The notes beneath the pieces are model-generated. The model was given only the letters and a program-made list of their open reading frames with translations. It was not told where the DNA came from and searched no databases. The position numbers and the translations under genes were made by a program. DNA of 64,000 bases from Bacteroidaceae bacterium (lineage in GTDB: Bacteria > Bacteroidota > Bacteroidia > Bacteroidales > Bacteroidaceae): NCBI GenBank assembly GCA_011959205.1, contig BLLV01000279.1, positions 1-64,000 on the forward strand. The letters run 5' to 3'. Positions 60,883-64,000 of the stretch are shown piece after piece; the stretch's first letter is position 1, and each line of letters begins with the position of its first letter.

Positions 60883-61634
60883 TAATCGCTGAATTCACCG
60901 AAACTGCCTGCTGATACAGTCCAAGTATAAGTAAAGTATAAGCGTTGGTCCTTCTCTGTATAGCCTGCGGCAGACTGGGTTGCACTAATCATACCATATC
61001 TGGAATCTTCTTGTCCGGTTTCAAATTTCCCGCCATTGTTTACCAATACATCATTTCCTTTCCAAGAAAATATAGCATGATAACCCTCTGTCCAACAGTT
61101 GGCGAATCGATAAAGATTTGCGTCTTTTTCGTATTCAAGCACTGCTTCCCAAGATTCATTGAAAAATTCGGAAGTGTATATTCCTTTATATTTTGGAGTC
61201 CATACATAACCGAAGAAGGATGTTTCGGACATTCTCTTCTCATTACCAGCTATGGCTACGGCTGTAATGCTGTTTTTGCCCAAAATACCAGTAATGATGA
61301 TGTCTGTATTTTTTTCGTCCGATGTATTGTTTACTTTTACGCCGTTTGATATTACCCGGTCTGCGTATGCTTCTTCTCCGTTGGAAGCAATAAAGTCTGC
61401 TTTTTCGGTGGTCTTTTCCACTAGATAGAATACAGCTTCTGTTTTATTGTTGGTGGCTAGACGTATACATACATCGTTTTCTGGGTTGTAACCTTTACCA
61501 GGGGTGTATTGGTAGATGGTTACTGATGGCTGTGAGTCGTTGCCGGGCATGGTTCCTTCCTCTTCTGTACATGCTGTAAACGTCATGGCGGTACACAACA
61601 TAACAAACAGGCTGTTGATATATTTTTTCATCAT
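60855..61634 (-). CDS. SusE/SusF-position surface lipoprotein
   Basis: Exported lipoprotein of 259 residues, third gene of the locus after susC and susD, the usual place of SusE-like glycan-binding lipoproteins. The lipobox CTAMTFTAC gives Cys22, followed by TEEEGTMPGND, an acidic stretch like the lipoprotein export signal for surface display. The rest is beta-rich (CIRLATNNKTEAVFYLVEK, GILGKNSITAVAIAGN, AGSFGEFSDYFEI) with an Ig-like first domain. I do not recognise a specific family. The gap to susD is 36 bases. Confidence 0.7.
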   Translation of the reverse strand: MMKKYINSLFVMLCTAMTFTACTEEEGTMPGNDSQPSVTIYQYTPGKGYNPENDVCIRLATNNKTEAVFYLVEKTTEKADFIASNGEEAYADRVISNGVKVNNTSDEKNTDIIITGILGKNSITAVAIAGNEKRMSETSFFGYVWTPKYKGIYTSEFFNESWEAVLEYEKDANLYRFANCWTEGYHAIFSWKGNDVLVNNGGKFETGQEDSRYGMISATQSAAGYTEKDQRLYFTYTWTVSAGSFGEFSDYFEIKEEIQ

Positions 61635-61670
61635 AAGACTTCTTATTGTTGTTTGTAATATTTTTTTTAA

Positions 61671-63362
61671 TTACCACTGATATTCTGGTGAATTATCGGC
61701 AGGCTTCAGAGGCGTGGGATTGTTGGTACAAGCCGAGTTATAGTTGGTTTCGGTTTGTACGATGCAGAGATCCATCCAATTAGGATATATATTATTCCCG
61801 TTTACATCATAGCCGCCAAAGTTCCACAAGTTGTTCGGGTTGTGATTGGTGCCGGCATAGTTGCGGATGATGCCTTTGTCCAGACGCTTAATGTCGAATG
61901 TAGCGAAACCTTCGGCCCACAATTCAACACGGCGTTGCCACCATACTTCATTTTGGAATGGAGTGGCGTATGTGCTTCCATAGTTTTCTGAAGCATGTTT
62001 GCCATATTCAAATTCAGGATCACGTAATTGGGCAAAACGGGTGAGTAGTTCAATTCCTCTTCCTTCGCTTTGCATCCCAGCAGCTTCTGCTTCTATCAGC
62101 ATCATTTCTTCCACACGCATCAAGGGAACGGCTACAGTGAAAGCAGCATATTGGTTGGCGTGCTCACCATTTTTAGGACGGAATTTCAGTTCCAAACCTC
62201 CTACTGTCATCGAGGCGGTTGTCTCTGCAGTAGTCAACAGGCCTTCGGGAACATCAGAATAAACAGCCAACGCAGCAATTTGTTCATCTTTTGTCTCCAT
62301 TTGGTCAATGGCAAAGTCTACAAAACAATTCTTGCGGAAGTCAGTAGCCGGAATCGTTTGATATAAGTGATAATCAATACGCTTGGGGGTTCCGTAGTTA
62401 GCTGCATAGCCACATCCTGATTCGCTTACTTCTATGATCATTTGTGACCCCCAACTGCTGTCTCCATCGTTACGTAGGATGTTTGGGTCAGTACTTCTGA
62501 AAGTCAGTCCAAATATCCATGAGTTGTTGGGCGTGTTGAAACCGTTGGTGCGTGAGGTATATTCCTCTTTGTTCATGGCTGTGTACCCGCTTTGGGCCAT
62601 CTTAGCATATTTTTCTGCATTAGCCCAGTCTTCCAAGGTAAGGTAAGCACGTGCCTTCAGACCATATACTACAGACAAGTCCGGAGTATAGATGTTTTCG
62701 CGTTTGTAGCTAGCCAGGTTTTCTTCTGCTTTGTCCAAGTCTGACAATATTTGTGCCCATATTACTTCATTGGTAGCGCGTGGGTTGTTAGGTAAGTCTT
62801 CCAGTTTGGTGTTTTCCAAGATGATGGGGACTGTAGGTGCTTCCTTATCCTTGGCGTAAGTGGCAGGAGCAAACATACGTGCCATATCCATATAGAACAT
62901 AGCGCGCATGGCGTATGCGATACCTGCTCCTGTTTTCTTTTCACCTTCTGGTGTCTCCCCAGACAGTGTAATAACAGTGTTGCAACTCTTGATCCATCCA
63001 TAATAGTAAGTCCATGGATATTGTGATACGGCATATTGAGGACCGAGACCAGTACCACAGCCATACCATGTGGAGTACCATTCGTTGCCGTCTTCGGTGG
63101 CGATGTCTTGTCCCATCACATCGCGCATAAGCATGAATGAGGGATAACCGAAGTCATAGACTGCGTTGTCACCTCCGCTATAAGTGAATGCACCATTCAG
63201 TGAACTAGTGATGGCGGCTACGAAGTTGTTGAATGACCCAGGAGCGTTACCCGCCTGTTCGCCAGTGACAGTTGAATTTTGCGGTTCAATTTCCTTGATG
63301 CAGCTAGTCGCGGACAATGCAAGGCTGACAGCTGCTATGGAGAATAAGTTTGTAATTTTCAT
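61671..63362 (-). CDS. SusD/RagB family lipoprotein (second locus)
   Basis: Outer-membrane glycan-binding lipoprotein of 563 residues. The lipobox ALSATSC has Cys21, followed by IKEIEPQ. SusD motifs: AMRAMFYMDMARMFAPATY, VYGLKARAYLTLEDWANAEKYA and, near the C-terminus, WWQRRVELWAEGFATFDIKRLDKG. The length is in the upper range for SusD. It sits 32 bases after susC. No enzyme of this locus is within the window, so the substrate is unknown. Confidence 0.94.
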   Translation of the reverse strand: MKITNLFSIAAVSLALSATSCIKEIEPQNSTVTGEQAGNAPGSFNNFVAAITSSLNGAFTYSGGDNAVYDFGYPSFMLMRDVMGQDIATEDGNEWYSTWYGCGTGLGPQYAVSQYPWTYYYGWIKSCNTVITLSGETPEGEKKTGAGIAYAMRAMFYMDMARMFAPATYAKDKEAPTVPIILENTKLEDLPNNPRATNEVIWAQILSDLDKAEENLASYKRENIYTPDLSVVYGLKARAYLTLEDWANAEKYAKMAQSGYTAMNKEEYTSRTNGFNTPNNSWIFGLTFRSTDPNILRNDGDSSWGSQMIIEVSESGCGYAANYGTPKRIDYHLYQTIPATDFRKNCFVDFAIDQMETKDEQIAALAVYSDVPEGLLTTAETTASMTVGGLELKFRPKNGEHANQYAAFTVAVPLMRVEEMMLIEAEAAGMQSEGRGIELLTRFAQLRDPEFEYGKHASENYGSTYATPFQNEVWWQRRVELWAEGFATFDIKRLDKGIIRNYAGTNHNPNNLWNFGGYDVNGNNIYPNWMDLCIVQTETNYNSACTNNPTPLKPADNSPEYQW

Positions 63363-63394
63363 ATATATAGTCTTTTAGTCAAGTTGTAAAGCAA

Positions 63395-64000
63395 TTAGAA
63401 CGTCAATTGGATACCTCCCGTAATGGTGCGTACCGGTGAATATACGTTAACCGATTCGTTGCCTGAGAATGAGTAACGAGGGTCAAGACCTTTGCGTGCC
63501 GACCAGAAACCAAGGTTCTCTCCACTGGCATATATGCGCATGTTGCTGATACCCATTTTCTTTACCACTATTTTGGGCAATGTATAGCCTACAGTGAAAG
63601 ATTGGAAGTTGAGGTAACTGGCATTGGTCAAGAATCGGTTGCTGCTGGCAGTAGTGTATTGATCCATATATTGTGCGCGAGGAATATCGCTGGAAGTATT
63701 GTTAGGCGTCCAGGCTTTTTGTATATCCTTGTGCATGGCACTGCCGGCACTGCTTGCAGAAGTGATTACTCCCATCAATCCGGCGTACATGTTATCGTAT
63801 ATTTTACCACCGATCTGATAGTCGAATGTAACAGATACATCGAAGCCGTATGCGTTCAAAGACGTTCCGAAACCACCAAAGGCATCCGGAAGTGTGTTGC
63901 CTTGTTCGTATTTGGTTGCTTCGTTGGGGTTATAAGTTTTGGCATCGTGTAGTTTTCCTGGACGGTCGGTTTTTCCATTCAGTGAGGAATCCTGCCAATA
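63395..64000 (-). CDS. SusC/RagA TonB-dependent transporter, C-terminal 201 residues (partial)
   Basis: The C-terminal end of an outer-membrane transporter; the frame runs out of the window at 64000 without a start. Visible barrel strands include FDVSVTFDYQIGGKIYDNMY, the conserved SusC block LTNASYLNFQSFTVGYTLPK, NMRIYASGENLGFW, LDPRYSFSGNE and the terminal aromatic strand TITGGIQLTF. The N-terminal plug and signal regions are not seen, so whether it carries an STN domain is unknown. Confidence 0.93.
   Translation of the reverse strand, partial: YWQDSSLNGKTDRPGKLHDAKTYNPNEATKYEQGNTLPDAFGGFGTSLNAYGFDVSVTFDYQIGGKIYDNMYAGLMGVITSASSAGSAMHKDIQKAWTPNNTSSDIPRAQYMDQYTTASSNRFLTNASYLNFQSFTVGYTLPKIVVKKMGISNMRIYASGENLGFWSARKGLDPRYSFSGNESVNVYSPVRTITGGIQLTF

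Overview
The window is a stretch of chromosome from a gut Bacteroidales, most likely Bacteroides or Phocaeicola; the species cannot be decided from the sequence alone. The evidence is two SusC/SusD loci, an ECF sigma/FecR pair, the Bacteroidota-type promoter box TAnnTTTG in front of many genes, a MurF-alanine racemase fusion, GSCFA and GldH proteins, and a C10-type cysteine protease. No rRNA, tRNA, IS element or CRISPR array was found.

Layout. 1-83 is the tail of an AAA-ATPase-like/PD-(D/E)XK protein. 205-2493 is a DEAH helicase with WG repeats. 2512-7219 (minus) is the operon dxs-trkA-trkH, with trkH broken in a run of nine G. 7312-10739 (plus) is a GSCFA protein overlapping murF-alr. 10852-27988 is a complete polysaccharide utilization locus: an ECF sigma factor (plus) divergent from fecR-susC-susD-acetyltransferase-unknown-GH89-GH2-GH28 (minus). 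An intrinsic terminator directly after susD separates transport genes from enzyme genes.

28030-30567 is an HU-like/VapE-like gene pair with a 22-nt tandem repeat between the genes and CTTCAGCC/GGCTGAAG hairpins at both ends. 30690-34962 is accessory: an AT-rich C10 peptidase gene, an outer-membrane barrel, a 44-residue secreted peptide whose promoter is nearly a copy of the peptidase promoter, and two lipoproteins (DUF4221-like and DUF1573-like). 35006-38332 encodes a Dna2-like nuclease-helicase.

38385-43498 (minus) is a uronate locus: an ExuT-like MFS transporter, KduI, a GatC-like permease and KdgF. Here KduI carries a signal peptide and KdgF a lipoprotein signal, so ring opening and isomerisation of unsaturated uronates appear to happen outside the cytoplasm, before import. 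After that come an S9 dipeptidyl peptidase, an N-acetylhexosamine kinase-like protein, purH, the rod-shape operon mreB-mreC-mreD-mrdA-rodA, and on the minus strand metF, holB, a PSP1 (RicT-like) gene, gldH and a phospholipase D-type enzyme. 60855-64000 (minus) is the end of a second SusC/SusD locus running off the window.

The strongest candidates for something undescribed are the exported KdgF/KduI pair with its orphan PTS-type permease, the unassigned 808-residue enzyme beside a lysosome-like acetyltransferase/GH89 pair, the HU/VapE cassette with its 22-nt repeats, and the protease/small-peptide pair sharing one promoter.
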